Counted from the stretch's first letter, positions 1 through 11,105 are shown. The stretch: 64,000 nucleotides of DNA from UMGS1994 sp944386155 (GCA_963931085.1 OZ006973.1:496001-560000), one strand, 5' to 3'. Translations and numbers: made by a program. Notes: generated by a model not told the origin, from the sequence alone.

Positions 1-73
1 GATGAATTTATTTCATCTTTATTTTTATATAAAAATATACCGAATAAAGGAATTTTATGTCGATGAAAAAAGC

Positions 74-102
74 TTGAAATATATACTTACCGGTGCTATA
101 AT
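74..102 (+). promoter_or_regulatory. Sigma-A-type promoter, TTGAAA-17-TATAAT
   Basis: TTGAAA at 74-79 and TATAAT at 97-102 are separated by 17 bases. No open reading frame follows closely; the next gene starts at 683, after a terminator. A non-coding transcript is therefore possible. Confidence 0.5.
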
Positions 103-570
103 TCAGACAAGTTAATTATTTAGTTAATGTAAATTTAATTCTAAAAATAACGTCTTGTCCTGAGATGTTATAAATCCCCAATTAAAATAAAAAAGAGAAA
201 ATTAAAGATTAATGTTTAAAGATTAATATTAAAAATTAAACTTAAAATCAAATTCAAGATAAAAACTTGATTAATTTTTGGCAAATGTATCTATTTATAT
301 AAATATTTACATTAACAAAAAGTAATTGCTAATATATTTAGAAAGGAGGGTATTACATTTCGTATAGGAAATGATTTTTAAATAAAATAAATTCATATTA
401 TATAAAAATTAAATATAATTAAAAATTAAAAAAATAAGTATAGTCCCCAAATAAATTAAACTGCAAAAAGCAAATTATTAAAAATAAACAAGTTGAAACT
501 CTGATAAAATTATAAATCATATTAATAAAATAAATAGATTTCTTTTGCCAGGTAAAAAGTAATAAAAATA

Positions 571-618
571 AAAAAAGACACTTTTAAATATATTTTATAA
601 AAGTGTCTTTTTTTATTT
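571..618 (+). terminator. Intrinsic terminator upstream of the first gene
   Basis: An AAGACACTTTTA arm pairs with TAAAAGTGTCTT and a run of T follows. The hairpin would end any transcript entering from the left before the gene at 683. Confidence 0.8.
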
Positions 619-682
619 TAGACTTATTGACTATATTATTTAAATTAAGATATACTAATAAGTGTAAAAAAGGAGTATAAAA

Positions 683-1336
683 ATGCAAGAAAAAAAGAAA
701 TTTATTTTAGCAGTACCAACTGTAATAATTATAATAATATTTATTATTGCTTTAGCATATTTAATTTATAGCAAAAATTTTAAGCCATTAAGTAAAGAAA
801 AAGCAATAGAACTTGCAGAGATGGCAGTAACAATAGATAACTTTTCTTGTCAACTTGTAATAGAACAAGACGGAGAAGAATTTGTAACTGATTATAAAAG
901 AAAAGATAATATTGTTTATATGAAAGAAGTTGATTATGAAGAATATTTAAATATAGATACATCAGAGTGTGTGTATGTAGATAGAGAAAATAAAGAAGCA
1001 TATACATATACATCAGATTCGGTTTTAAAGAGTTATAATACAAGATTATATGCAGGAATTCAAAGTTTAGAAAATGGAGATTATTCTTATACATTTAATG
1101 AATATGAAAAAGTAAATGGAATAAAGTGTGCATCAATTACACTAAGCAATGATTCTGAAAATATTGATATGTGGATTGATACAAAAGCAGGAATGATTAC
1201 GAAATATGTAATAACAAATAAATCAGAAGAAGATGGTAATTCTGCAACATATATTTATAGATATCAAATTGGAAATGTTACAGATGAAGATGTAAAAGTG
1301 CCAGATCTTTCTGAATACACAGTTTTAGAAATGTAA
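683..1336 (+). CDS. Membrane-anchored protein of unknown function
   Basis: 217 residues with one hydrophobic segment near residues 8-30 after a basic start, so it is probably anchored with its body outside the cell. The rest is a soluble beta-rich domain, broadly like LolA- or LppX-like carriers in length and style, but I see no diagnostic motif and assign no function. The start is ATG after AAAGGAG. It stands just upstream of a run of paralogous anchored proteins and may share their role. Confidence 0.75.
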   Translation: MQEKKKFILAVPTVIIIIIFIIALAYLIYSKNFKPLSKEKAIELAEMAVTIDNFSCQLVIEQDGEEFVTDYKRKDNIVYMKEVDYEEYLNIDTSECVYVDRENKEAYTYTSDSVLKSYNTRLYAGIQSLENGDYSYTFNEYEKVNGIKCASITLSNDSENIDMWIDTKAGMITKYVITNKSEEDGNSATYIYRYQIGNVTDEDVKVPDLSEYTVLEM

Positions 1337-1365
1337 TAAAGGTTAATTAAATAAGGGGAATTCAA

Positions 1366-1842
1366 ATGAAAAAAATTTTAAGATGTCAAAAGGGTATAAT
1401 TTATTTTTCGATATTAACTTCTATGATTCCTATTTTATTTGCTGGAATAGGATTAAGTGTATATAATCAAGTCGCAACTAAGAATGGGATTATAGCACAA
1501 GCTAGCAAAAAAATGTCAGAACAAGAAAAACAAATATATAATTCCAGTGTAATTTCATATGTAGGAAGTAACAGAAAAGGAGTAGATGTACGTTCGTGTA
1601 TTGATGCAATAATATTAAGTAACAATAATAATGTAGAAATTCCAGGAAAATTTATGGCATTAACAATTAATGGAATAACAATAGGAACTCCAGCAAATCA
1701 AAACAATACAGCTGAAGAAGTGGAAAAATGTGCTAGTCAAATGGCAAGTCAAAAAACAATGATAAATAATGGAAAAAGATATATAATTGAAGCTAGATAC
1801 GAAGAAGCACTTATTAGTGAAATAGTAGTTAATGAAGAATAA
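1366..1842 (+). CDS. Short anchored protein with one copy of a locally repeated domain
   Basis: 158 residues: a basic start, a transmembrane segment near 11-33, then one domain of about 105 residues with the pattern SEQEKxIYNSSV, GVDVRSCIDAII, GKFMALTINGxTIG and INNGKRYIIEA. The same domain recurs in the next two genes, so this is the shortest member of a tandem paralogous family. I do not recognise it as a named family. GGGG precedes the ATG. It is probably extracellular, and function is unknown. Confidence 0.75.
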   Translation: MKKILRCQKGIIYFSILTSMIPILFAGIGLSVYNQVATKNGIIAQASKKMSEQEKQIYNSSVISYVGSNRKGVDVRSCIDAIILSNNNNVEIPGKFMALTINGITIGTPANQNNTAEEVEKCASQMASQKTMINNGKRYIIEARYEEALISEIVVNEE

Positions 1843-1862
1843 TTTTTGGGAGGTAAAAAGAG

Positions 1863-2864
<1,002 letters not shown>

Positions 2865-2931
2865 ATTATATAATTTATGTTAATAAAAAATAATTAAATA
2901 AATAATTAATTAATATATTAGGAGGCGTTTT

Positions 2932-3819
2932 ATGAATAAGAAAATGTTAATTCCAGTTATAATCGCTGGTGTAGCAATCGTTATAATAGTTATTATAATT
3001 ATAGCTTTATCACTTAGTTCTTCAAAAGAAACTGAGCCAGAAGTAATGGATTTAAGTACGACACAAACAAATAATGATGTTGCTGGAAATAGTACAGAAA
3101 ACCAAGTAACAGATTTATTAGCTGAACTATCAGAACAAGAAGTTAGCTTATATAATACTGCTATATCACCATATATTGGAACAGGAAAAACGGGTGTAGA
3201 TGTAAGAAGTATGATAGATGCTATCATTATGAGTAATCAAACAAATGCAGGAACTGCAGGAAAATTTATATCAGTAGATGCTACTGCAATAAATGCTGAA
3301 ATAGGAAAGATAGGAGAATCAGCATATAGTGGAAATTCTATAGAGTATGTAGATGGATGTACTTCTTCAATGCAAAATTTAAAAAATTCTATAAATGCAG
3401 GAAGTTCATATGATATTGAAGCTACATATTCTGCATCAGGTGCTATAACAGGAGTTATAATAAAAGAACATAGTACAGAAACAAATACAGGAAATGAAAC
3501 AGGTACAGAAACTGGATTAACACCACCTGCTACAACAGCTGGAAGAGATGAGCTTCAAACATCACTTACAACATTATTTACAACTATTTCAGAAAATTAT
3601 CAAACAGCAAATCCAGGTAAGACATCTAGAGATTTAGCAACTTATATAAAAACAGATTTAGAAAATGCAAATGGAACAATAAAAGCTTCATTACCAGCAA
3701 ATTATATTATTTCTAATACTGTTTTATCAGCAAATACACTTACTTTTAATATAACAATAGATACTGTTGTATATAGAATTACTTTTAATGCAATCGATAA
3801 AACATTAACAGTAGAATAA
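2932..3819 (+). CDS. Anchored protein with a local repeat domain plus a distinct C-terminal domain
   Basis: 295 residues from ATG after AGGAGG. A transmembrane segment lies near 5-28. One copy of the local family domain lies near 62-182 (SEQEVSLYNTAI, GVDVRSMIDAII, GKFISVDATAI). A Thr-rich linker follows, then a C-terminal domain of about 90 residues not present in the two upstream paralogues. The proteins are likely displayed outside the membrane; I do not assign a function. Confidence 0.75.
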   Translation: MNKKMLIPVIIAGVAIVIIVIIIIALSLSSSKETEPEVMDLSTTQTNNDVAGNSTENQVTDLLAELSEQEVSLYNTAISPYIGTGKTGVDVRSMIDAIIMSNQTNAGTAGKFISVDATAINAEIGKIGESAYSGNSIEYVDGCTSSMQNLKNSINAGSSYDIEATYSASGAITGVIIKEHSTETNTGNETGTETGLTPPATTAGRDELQTSLTTLFTTISENYQTANPGKTSRDLATYIKTDLENANGTIKASLPANYIISNTVLSANTLTFNITIDTVVYRITFNAIDKTLTVE

Positions 3820-3886
3820 GAAATTAAATAAAAAAATAGTAAATAATAAAAAACAAACAATAAACGAAAGATAAGAGTGAGAAAAA

Positions 3887-4795
3887 TTGGAAGAAACAAA
3901 TGAATGCATTGAGAATCTAATGTATTGTTTAAATAAAATCAATATATTAATCTCAAAAACAGATAAACTTAATACGACAATAAGAATTTGTAATAAAAAT
4001 TCTAAGATTCTTGGAATTCCAAAAGTGAATTTGAATAAAATTCTTTTGGATGATTTAGAGTGCTTAAAAGATTTAATTATTACTCTTATCGAAAATTCTT
4101 ATGATAAAGAAGAACAGATAATAAATTCTAAAAATGAGATTGATAAAAATTTAAAAGATTTAGTTAAAAAAATAGAAAAAGAAAATGAAAAGTTAGAATA
4201 TGATCAAAATAGAGAAATATATAAAAAAGCTATAAGATTAATTTATGTGGCTAAATGGAGAGAAAAAGAAAAAGAAATTTCTTATTTAGATTATAAAACT
4301 AGTTTTCTATCAAAACTTACAGGAGAAGAAAAATTTAGAAAACTAAGTATTGAAAAAAAGAAATTAGAAAGTTCTTTAATAAAAAAAGAATATTATGTTA
4401 TGCTTGGCAATTATAAAGGAGAGACTGTAAGAGAAATTGTAAACAAATTAAATTCTTCTTCTGATAGAGATTTTGAATTAATAGATTTTAAAGATTTATT
4501 AATTAGAACTTTTATGATAGATAGTGACACAATAACTTCTCAAATTGATATAGAATGGAATCAATCTAATATTGTTCCATATGGCTTTTTTGAAAAAATA
4601 AAATATTATAAAAATATTAATAAAATTACTATATCTCAAATAGAAGATCTAAATGAAAAACTTGCAAATTTTGATGATAATAAAGAAACTGAAAAAAGTG
4701 AAAAAATCGAAAAAAGAGAAGAAAAGAAAAATGAGAAAATAAATGAAATAAATATCGACATTAAAAATTTTGTTAGCTTAATTAAATTTGCTTAA
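3887..4795 (+). CDS. Coiled-coil protein of unknown function
   Basis: 302 residues, strongly charged and rich in Lys, Glu and Asn, with heptad-like helical stretches around 60-115 and 125-165 and a highly charged segment at 262-285. No signal peptide or membrane segment is visible, so it is probably cytoplasmic. I use the TTG at 3887; an ATG four codons later is an alternative. A terminator follows, separating it from rsmE. Confidence 0.6.
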   Translation: MEETNECIENLMYCLNKINILISKTDKLNTTIRICNKNSKILGIPKVNLNKILLDDLECLKDLIITLIENSYDKEEQIINSKNEIDKNLKDLVKKIEKENEKLEYDQNREIYKKAIRLIYVAKWREKEKEISYLDYKTSFLSKLTGEEKFRKLSIEKKKLESSLIKKEYYVMLGNYKGETVREIVNKLNSSSDRDFELIDFKDLLIRTFMIDSDTITSQIDIEWNQSNIVPYGFFEKIKYYKNINKITISQIEDLNEKLANFDDNKETEKSEKIEKREEKKNEKINEINIDIKNFVSLIKFA

Positions 4796-4850
4796 AAAAT
4801 AAAATGTATTATAAAAAGAATTTATTTATAAAGTAAAGTAATTTTAAATA

Positions 4851-4886
4851 AAAAAGCGATAAGTATTGTACTTGTCGCTTTTTTTT
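4851..4886 (+). terminator. Intrinsic terminator
   Basis: AAAAAGCGA with AAGT pairs with ACTT and TCGCTTTTT, ending in eight T. It ends the transcript of the coiled-coil gene. A TATAAT box lies just downstream near 4889 and probably starts the rsmE operon. Confidence 0.85.
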
Positions 4887-4920
4887 GGTATAATACTTTG
4901 AGAGTAAAGGAGCAATAAAG

Positions 4921-5694
4921 TTGAATTTTTTTGTAAAAAAAGATCAAATAAAAAATGAAAAAATATTTTTAACAGGAAGTAATTATAATCATATAAAAAA
5001 TGTTTTAAGAGCAAAAGAAAATGAAGAACTAAATATTGTATGTCCTGAAAATAATTTGTTTTATGTAGCAGTAATTAAAAATTTTTATGAAAAAGAAATA
5101 GAATGTGATATAATTATGAAGAAAAATATAGATGAAGAAAAATTAAAAATTACTATATATCAAGCTCTTCCAAAGTCAGATAAAATGGAACTCATAGTTC
5201 AAAAATGTTCTGAAATTGGAGTCGATGAAATTGTTCCGGTTGAAATGAAAAGATGTGTAGTAAAACTAGATGAAAAAGATAAAAGTAAAAAGATTACAAG
5301 ATGGCAGACAATTGCAGAAGCTGCAGCAAAACAATCAAGAAGAGAAAAAATATTAAAAATAGATAAGATTCAAAAAATAGATGATATATGCAAAGCTTCA
5401 GAAGAAAATAAATATGATTTAATATTTGTAGCTTATGAAAAAGAAAATAAAACTAATCTAAAAGAAGAGCTAAATATTCTTAAAAAGATAAATAAAAATA
5501 ATTTAAATGTTGCTTTTATAATTGGACCAGAAGGCGGTTTTGAAGATGACGAAATCGATAAATTAATAAAGTCTAATGTAAAAAGTATAAGTCTAGGAAA
5601 AAGAATTTTAAGAACAGAGACAGCACCTATAGTTTTATCATCTATCTTAATGTATGAGATTGGAGATATAGGGGGAAATAATGGAGCAGAGTGA
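4921..5694 (+). CDS. rsmE: 16S rRNA (uracil-1498-N3) methyltransferase RsmE
   Basis: 257 residues, the usual RsmE length. It methylates U1498 of 16S rRNA using S-adenosylmethionine. Visible are an N-terminal PUA-like RNA-binding part and the C-terminal SPOUT knot, with GPEGGFEDDEI at about 202-212 and LGKRILRTETAPIVLSS near 225. The start is TTG after AAAGGAG. The stop overlaps the start of the next gene by 14 bases, so the two are translationally coupled. Confidence 0.93.
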   Translation: MNFFVKKDQIKNEKIFLTGSNYNHIKNVLRAKENEELNIVCPENNLFYVAVIKNFYEKEIECDIIMKKNIDEEKLKITIYQALPKSDKMELIVQKCSEIGVDEIVPVEMKRCVVKLDEKDKSKKITRWQTIAEAAAKQSRREKILKIDKIQKIDDICKASEENKYDLIFVAYEKENKTNLKEELNILKKINKNNLNVAFIIGPEGGFEDDEIDKLIKSNVKSISLGKRILRTETAPIVLSSILMYEIGDIGGNNGAE

Positions 5695-6595
5695 AGTTGA
5701 AAATATACAAAAAGAGATAAGTACTAAAATAAAATTACCAAAAGAAGAAAAACAGAAGATATATAAAAAAATATTTGTTAACTTATTAATTGCTTTATCA
5801 GTACTTATATATTTTATATTCTTAAATTTAGGATATATGAGACTTGAAAAAGAAGTGTTCGAAAATGACTTAAAGGTATTTGCTGTGATATTAATTTGTT
5901 CAACAATTTATTTTATAGAAAAAGCATATAAAACAGATAGAGGAACTTATTTAAGTTATGCAATAGAATTATTTGTTTTGAGCATAATTACATTATATAT
6001 GCCTTATGTTTATTACTATCAAAATACATTAGCACAATTATTATTTACAACATCTGCTGTATATATTTTTATTTATTATGCAATAAAAAGTATAGTTATT
6101 TACGTGATAAATAAAAATAGATATATAAAAGGCGAAAGTGATGTAAAAGATATTATAAAAGATGAAAAAGTTTCTTATTTAGATGAAGAAAGTTCAAAGA
6201 AATTTGAAAATGCAAATCTAAATGAAGATTATAATAGGCAAAAAGAGATAGAAAAAGAATATAAAGAAAAACAAAGAATTAAGACAATATTAAAAAACAA
6301 TATGAAAACATCAGATAATTATAATAAAAAATCAGAAGACAAAGAAGAAAAATCAAATACTAAGTCAAAATCTAACTCAAAGACTAAAAAGAAAGCTACT
6401 AAAAAAGAAGAAAACGAAAAAGTGATAGATAAAAAAGATAAGGAAGAAAAAGAGGAAATAGTTGTAGAAGAAAAAAGTAAAGAAAAACCAAAATCAAAAT
6501 CAAAATCTTCTACTTCAAAGACTACTACAAAAAGAAAAAAAGCAAAAACAAATTCAAAATCTAAAAAGAAAGAAACAAAAGAAACAGAAGAATAA
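5681..6595 (+). CDS. Membrane protein with a long Lys/Ser-rich C-terminal tail
   Basis: 304 residues. About four hydrophobic segments occupy residues 28-150. The remaining half is a very basic and acidic low-complexity tail full of KSKS and EEK runs, probably cytoplasmic and disordered. It overlaps rsmE by 14 bases and is likely co-transcribed with it. No family recognised; the tail could bind nucleic acid or phospholipid headgroups, which is a guess. Confidence 0.7.
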   Translation: MEQSEVENIQKEISTKIKLPKEEKQKIYKKIFVNLLIALSVLIYFIFLNLGYMRLEKEVFENDLKVFAVILICSTIYFIEKAYKTDRGTYLSYAIELFVLSIITLYMPYVYYYQNTLAQLLFTTSAVYIFIYYAIKSIVIYVINKNRYIKGESDVKDIIKDEKVSYLDEESSKKFENANLNEDYNRQKEIEKEYKEKQRIKTILKNNMKTSDNYNKKSEDKEEKSNTKSKSNSKTKKKATKKEENEKVIDKKDKEEKEEIVVEEKSKEKPKSKSKSSTSKTTTKRKKAKTNSKSKKKETKETEE

Positions 6596-6641
6596 TAATT
6601 AAATAGTTAATAAGTAAATAAAAGTAAAAGGTGGATTAATC

Positions 6642-7517
6642 ATGATTAGAAGTATGACAGGTTTCGGAAGAAGCAAATATGAAATTGAAGGTAGAGAATA
6701 TACAGTAGACATAAGAAGTGTTAATCACAAATACTCTGATATTTCAATTAAAATGCCAAGAACGATAGCATACTTAGAAGACAAGGTTAGAAAAGAAATT
6801 TTAGCTAATGTTTCAAGAGGGAAAATAGACGTATTTATCACAATGGAAGATTTTAGTGATAAAGGAAAAGAAATTAAGCTAAATAAACAATTAGCAAAAG
6901 CTTATATTGATGAATTAAGATCTTTAGCACAAGAAACAGGGATTAGGTGTGACTTAAATGTTGTAGATATTACAAAATATCCAGATGTACTAAATATTAA
7001 AGATGAAGATAATGAAGAATTGATCTGGAATGAACTTAAAAAGTGTTTAGATGATGCTATATCTAATTTTATAAATATGAGAGAGATAGAAGGAAACAAA
7101 ATGAAAATAGATATAGTAGAAAGAATTAAAGGAATTTCTACTAAAGTTTCTGAAATTTCTGAATTTTCATCTGGACTAATTGAAGAATATATATTAAAAT
7201 TAAATACACGAATTAAAGAATTACTAAATACAGACATAGTAGATGAAAATAGATTAGCTCAAGAAATTGTAATATATTCAGATAAATGTTCTATTGAAGA
7301 AGAACTTACAAGATTAAATAGTCATATATCACAATTTTTAGATTTAATAGAAAAAGATTCACCAATAGGAAAAAAATTTGATTTTATAGTACAAGAGATG
7401 AATAGAGAAATAAATACAATAGGCTCTAAAGCAAATAGCCTAGATATAACAAATAGAGTTATAGAGATAAAGACAGAACTTGAAAATGTCAGAGAGCAAA
7501 TTCAAAATATCGAATAG
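6642..7517 (+). CDS. YicC family endoribonuclease
   Basis: 291 residues, the standard length. It opens with MIRSMTGFGRSKYE, the family signature, and ends with the conserved DUF1732 C-terminus (FDFIVQEMNREINTIGSKANS). YicC proteins are endoribonucleases involved in RNA turnover and stationary-phase survival. It starts the yicC-remA-rpoZ-priA-def-fmt cluster typical of Firmicutes, where a nucleotide kinase often follows remA. Confidence 0.93.
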   Translation: MIRSMTGFGRSKYEIEGREYTVDIRSVNHKYSDISIKMPRTIAYLEDKVRKEILANVSRGKIDVFITMEDFSDKGKEIKLNKQLAKAYIDELRSLAQETGIRCDLNVVDITKYPDVLNIKDEDNEELIWNELKKCLDDAISNFINMREIEGNKMKIDIVERIKGISTKVSEISEFSSGLIEEYILKLNTRIKELLNTDIVDENRLAQEIVIYSDKCSIEEELTRLNSHISQFLDLIEKDSPIGKKFDFIVQEMNREINTIGSKANSLDITNRVIEIKTELENVREQIQNIE

Positions 7518-7528
7518 AGGTGATATAT

Positions 7529-7783
7529 ATGCAACTAATAAATATAGGTTTTGGAAATATTGTTTCTGCAAACAGAATTATTTCAATAGTTAGTCCAGAG
7601 TCAGCTCCAATTAAAAGATTAGTTCAAGAAGCTAAAGATTCTAAAATGGCAATAGATGCTACATATGGTAGAAGAACTAGAGCTGTTTTAATAATGGACT
7701 CAGGACATGTTATATTATCTGCTGTACAGCCAGAGACTGTAGCAGGAAGATTAGATAAAGACGAAGATGACGAAAATAATTAA
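7529..7783 (+). CDS. remA: Extracellular matrix regulator RemA (DUF370)
   Basis: 84 residues starting MQLINIGFGNIVSANRII, the RemA signature, with conserved SAPIKRLVQEAK and ATYGRRTRAVLI. RemA is a DNA-binding activator of biofilm matrix operons in Bacillus; its role in Clostridia is less clear. I chose the ATG at 7529 because AGAGGTGAT precedes it at good spacing; an in-frame GTG at 7520 lies within that site. Confidence 0.92.
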   Translation: MQLINIGFGNIVSANRIISIVSPESAPIKRLVQEAKDSKMAIDATYGRRTRAVLIMDSGHVILSAVQPETVAGRLDKDEDDENN

Positions 7784-7797
7784 GGAGGAATTTTAAA

Positions 7798-8046
7798 ATG
7801 TTAGTAAAACCAACAGTTAGTGAGTTATTGAAAAAAGTAGAAGACAGATATGAATTAGTAGTAATTACATCAAAAAGAGCAAGACAACTTGCAGATGGAG
7901 CAGAACCATTAACAGATAAAAAAGAAGCTTCAAAAGTTACTTTAGCAGCACAAGAAATTGCAGAAGGTAAAGTAAAAATGATTAATGTTGAAGAAGAAAA
8001 AGAGAAAGAAAGAGAAGATCAAGAAAGAGAAATAGCAAAGGAGTAA
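7798..8046 (+). CDS. rpoZ: RNA polymerase omega subunit
   Basis: 82 residues. It has the conserved YELVVITSKRARQLADGAEP core and a Glu/Lys-rich tail. Omega helps assemble RNA polymerase by chaperoning beta-prime. It follows remA behind a GGAGGA site, in the normal Firmicutes order. Confidence 0.93.
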   Translation: MLVKPTVSELLKKVEDRYELVVITSKRARQLADGAEPLTDKKEASKVTLAAQEIAEGKVKMINVEEEKEKEREDQEREIAKE

Positions 8047-8047
8047 T

Positions 8048-8629
8048 GTGTATATTATGGATAAAAAACATATTATAACTTTATGTGGAGACTTAGGAAG
8101 CGGCAAAGGTGCTGTTTCTACTGCTTTGGCAGAGACATTAGGATATGAAATATATAGAAATGGTGAATATGCGAGAATGCTTGCAAGAAATTTAGGGATG
8201 AATATCACTGAATTTAATATTTATGTAGAAAAACATCCGGAAATTGATAATCAAATAGAAGAAAGTGCAGCAGGATATGCAAAAGAACATGATAATTTAA
8301 TTATCGATGCACGTCTTGGATGGTATGCAGTACCATATTCATTTAAGGTTTATTTAAAAGTTGATCCTGATGTTGCTGCAAAGAGAGCTTTTTATGATGA
8401 AAAAAGAAAATCATCAGAGAAGTTTGATACAATAGAAGAGCAAAAACAAGATATGCTAAAAAGAGTAAAATTAGAAAATGATAGATTTTTTAAGATTTAT
8501 GGAATACATAAAGATGATATGTCAAATTACGATTTTGTTATAGATACAACAAATTTAACAGTAGAAGAAGTAAAAAATGAAATCTTAGAAAAGTATAATA
8601 TTTGGTTAAAAGAAAATAAGATTAATTAA
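8048..8629 (+). CDS. Cytidylate-kinase-like P-loop kinase
   Basis: About 190 residues. A Walker A motif GDLGSGKG at 14-21 is followed by a kinase of the cytidylate-kinase-like family, with a DARLGWYAVPYSFKVYLKVDPDVAAKR segment where CMP kinases have their lid region. A separate standard cmk is present at 45629, so this one may use another substrate. It sits where gmk is usually found. GTG at 8048 follows GGAG closely; ATG at 8057 is the alternative start. Confidence 0.8.
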   Translation: MYIMDKKHIITLCGDLGSGKGAVSTALAETLGYEIYRNGEYARMLARNLGMNITEFNIYVEKHPEIDNQIEESAAGYAKEHDNLIIDARLGWYAVPYSFKVYLKVDPDVAAKRAFYDEKRKSSEKFDTIEEQKQDMLKRVKLENDRFFKIYGIHKDDMSNYDFVIDTTNLTVEEVKNEILEKYNIWLKENKIN

Positions 8630-8683
8630 ATTAAACTGGTTAAAACAAATAAGAAAATAATATAAAATGAAAAATAAAAGAAG

Positions 8684-8722
8684 AACAAATACTGTATAAA
8701 TATAAAGGAGTATTTGTTTTTT
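8684..8722 (+). terminator. Intrinsic terminator
   Basis: AACAAATACT pairs with AGTATTTGTT, followed by a T run. It ends the yicC-remA-rpoZ-kinase transcript before priA. Confidence 0.85.
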
Positions 8723-8858
8723 TTCTTTTTTCTGATATACTAAATTAGAAAAAAGAAATTACACAATTTAATTTGAATAAAAAGATAAGAATAAAGTTAA
8801 AAATAAAAATAAAAAAGAAATAAAAATTAAAGATTAAAAGAGAAAAAGGAAAAAATAA

Positions 8859-11091
8859 ATGATTGCTGAAATTATAATAAATAGTAATGCAAAAGCATTA
8901 AATAAAACATTTGATTATATAGTTCCTAAAGATTTAGAAAGTAAAATAAGTCTTGGTAATAGGGTTTTTGTGCCTTTTGGAAGAGGGAATAAGCAAGAAG
9001 AAGGATATATTATAGGATTTAAAGATGAATCAGAATTCGCAAATAAAGAAATTCTAAAAATAGAAGATGGGTTGCTTTCAAAAGAAAATATAAAACTTGC
9101 AAAACTTATGTCAATGAAATACTTTTGCAATATTTCTGATTGTATAAAACTTATGCTTCCACCAGGAGCTTCTACTAAAAATATAGAAAATAGAGTAAAA
9201 GATAAGACACTTAATTTTGTGTATTTAAATAAAACATCAGATGAAATAGAATTTGATATTAAAACAAATGCACTTAAAAGTGAAAAACAAATTAAATTAT
9301 TAAGATTTTTAGAAGAGAATGATGGGTTAAATATAAGCGAATTAGAGGCTATAACAGAAGTGAGTAAATCAATAATGAAGACATTAGAGAAAAATGGATA
9401 TATTCAAATTATCGAAGAAAAGGTAAATAGAAATCCATTTATTCATAAGAAAATTAAAAGAGATAAAAAGTTAAAGTTAAATAAAGAGCAACAAGATGTT
9501 TATGATACTGTGGAATTTATGATAGATAATGAAGAATTTAGTGAATTTTTACTTCATGGAATTACAGGTTCAGGGAAAACAGAAGTGTACATGCAATTAA
9601 TAGAGAAAGTTATAAATATTCGGAAAATCTGCAATAGTACTTGTGCCAGAAATATCACTTACTCCTCAAATGGTTGATAGATTTTTAGCAAGGTTTGGAG
9701 ATAATATTGCAGTACTTCACAGTAAATTATCTTTAGGAGAAAGATATGATGAATGGCAAAAAATAAAAAATGGTGATGCTAAAATAGTAATTGGTGCAAG
9801 ATCTGCAATTTTTGCTCCAGCAGAAAACATAGGAATAATTATTATAGATGAATCTCATGATAGTTCATATAAGTCTGATATGACTCCAAGGTATAATGCA
9901 AAAGATTTAGCAAGATATATTTGCAAGCAAAATAATGCTATTTTACTTTCAGGAAGTGCTACACCAGATATTGCAGATTACTACAGAGCAAAAAGCGGAA
10001 GTATAGAACTTTTAGAATTAAATAATAGAGCAAATAATGCTTCTATTCCAGAAATGGAAATAGTAGATTTAAGATATGAACTTGCAAGTGGTAACAGATC
10101 TATGATTTCTACAAAATTACATGATGAAATAGAAAAAAATTTAAATAATAAAAAGCAAACAATATTATTTTTAAATAGAAGAGGATATTCTACTTTTGTT
10201 ATGTGCAGAGATTGTGGACATACTATAAAATGCCCTAATTGTGATATAACTCTTACATATCATATGTATGAAAATAAACTTAAATGCCATTATTGTGGAC
10301 ATGAAGAAGCTCCTAAAAAGACTTGTCCTGAATGTGGTAGTACAAAAATAAAATATTTCGGAAGTGGTACACAAAAATTAGAAGATGAAGTTAAAAAGTT
10401 TTTCCCAGAAGCAACTACAATTAGAATGGATATAGATACAGTAACAAAGAAAAATGGTCATGAAGAGATTTTAAATAAATTCAAAGATGAGAATATTGAT
10501 ATATTAATCGGCACACAAATGGTAGTAAAAGGTCACCATTTCCCAAATGTTACATTAGTAGGAGTAGTAGCAGCAGATACTTCACTTGGAATAGATGATT
10601 ATAGAGCTGTAGAAAGAACATTTCAAACTATAACACAAGTTGCAGGAAGAGCAGGAAGAGAAAAAGAAAAAGGAAAAGTTATAGTTCAAACTTATAATCC
10701 AGATAATTATGCAATAAGTCTTGCTAAAACTCAAGACTATAAAAAGTTTTATGAAGCAGAAATTGAACTTCGAAAAAGGTTGAATTATCCACCTTTTTGC
10801 GATATAATATGTATCAGAGTTAATTCGAAAAATATTGATGAAGCACCAAAAGTTTGTGATATTATTTATAACAATTTAATTAAAGTTAAATATAATAATA
10901 TGAATATATTCAAACCGCAACCTTCACCAATAGATAAAATTAAAAACACATATAGATGGCGAATTATATTAAAATGCAAATTAGATAAAAATGTACTAAA
11001 AATAATAGATAATGCACTAAAAGCAGTATTAAAATATAAGTTTAATAATACAAGTGTTGTAGTTGATATAAATCCAACAAGTATGAATTAA
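8859..11091 (+). CDS. priA: Primosomal protein N' (PriA helicase), with a +1 event at a CGG codon
   Basis: PriA restarts stalled replication forks: it is a 3'-5' helicase that loads the replicative helicase. Read in two frames joined at 9621, the product is 743 residues, normal for PriA. The first part carries the 3'-end-binding and winged-helix domains and Walker A (GITGSGKTEVY, about 235-245). The second carries VPEISLTPQM, the Walker B IIIIDESH, and the zinc cysteines CRDCG, CPNC, CHYCG and CPECG. In frame, translation would stop 18 codons after the site, losing the helicase core. Skipping the C of CGG (ATT CGG AAA becomes ATT, GGA, AAA) gives the expected GKSAIVLVPEIS. PriA is rarely dispensable, which argues against a dead gene. 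Confidence 0.92.
9621..9624 (+). other. +1 recoding site CGGA in priA
   Basis: Context ATT CGGA AAA. CGG is in frame in the upstream reading frame. Skipping the C and reading GGA as Gly restores the conserved Gly-Lys between the Walker A helix and VLVPEIS. Confidence 0.9.
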
Positions 11092-11105
11092 AATAGGAGG
11101 AAATA

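Larger units (their letters stand above)
1..682. other. Intergenic region without a recognisable gene
   Basis: This very AT-rich stretch of about 680 bases holds no convincing coding region on either strand. It contains a consensus-like promoter near 74-102, a possible stem just after it (GACAAG at 106-111 with CTTGTC at 154-159), an isolated GGAGGG ribosome-binding-like sequence near 344, and an intrinsic terminator at 571-618. It could encode a small RNA, but I recognise no family. Confidence 0.5.
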
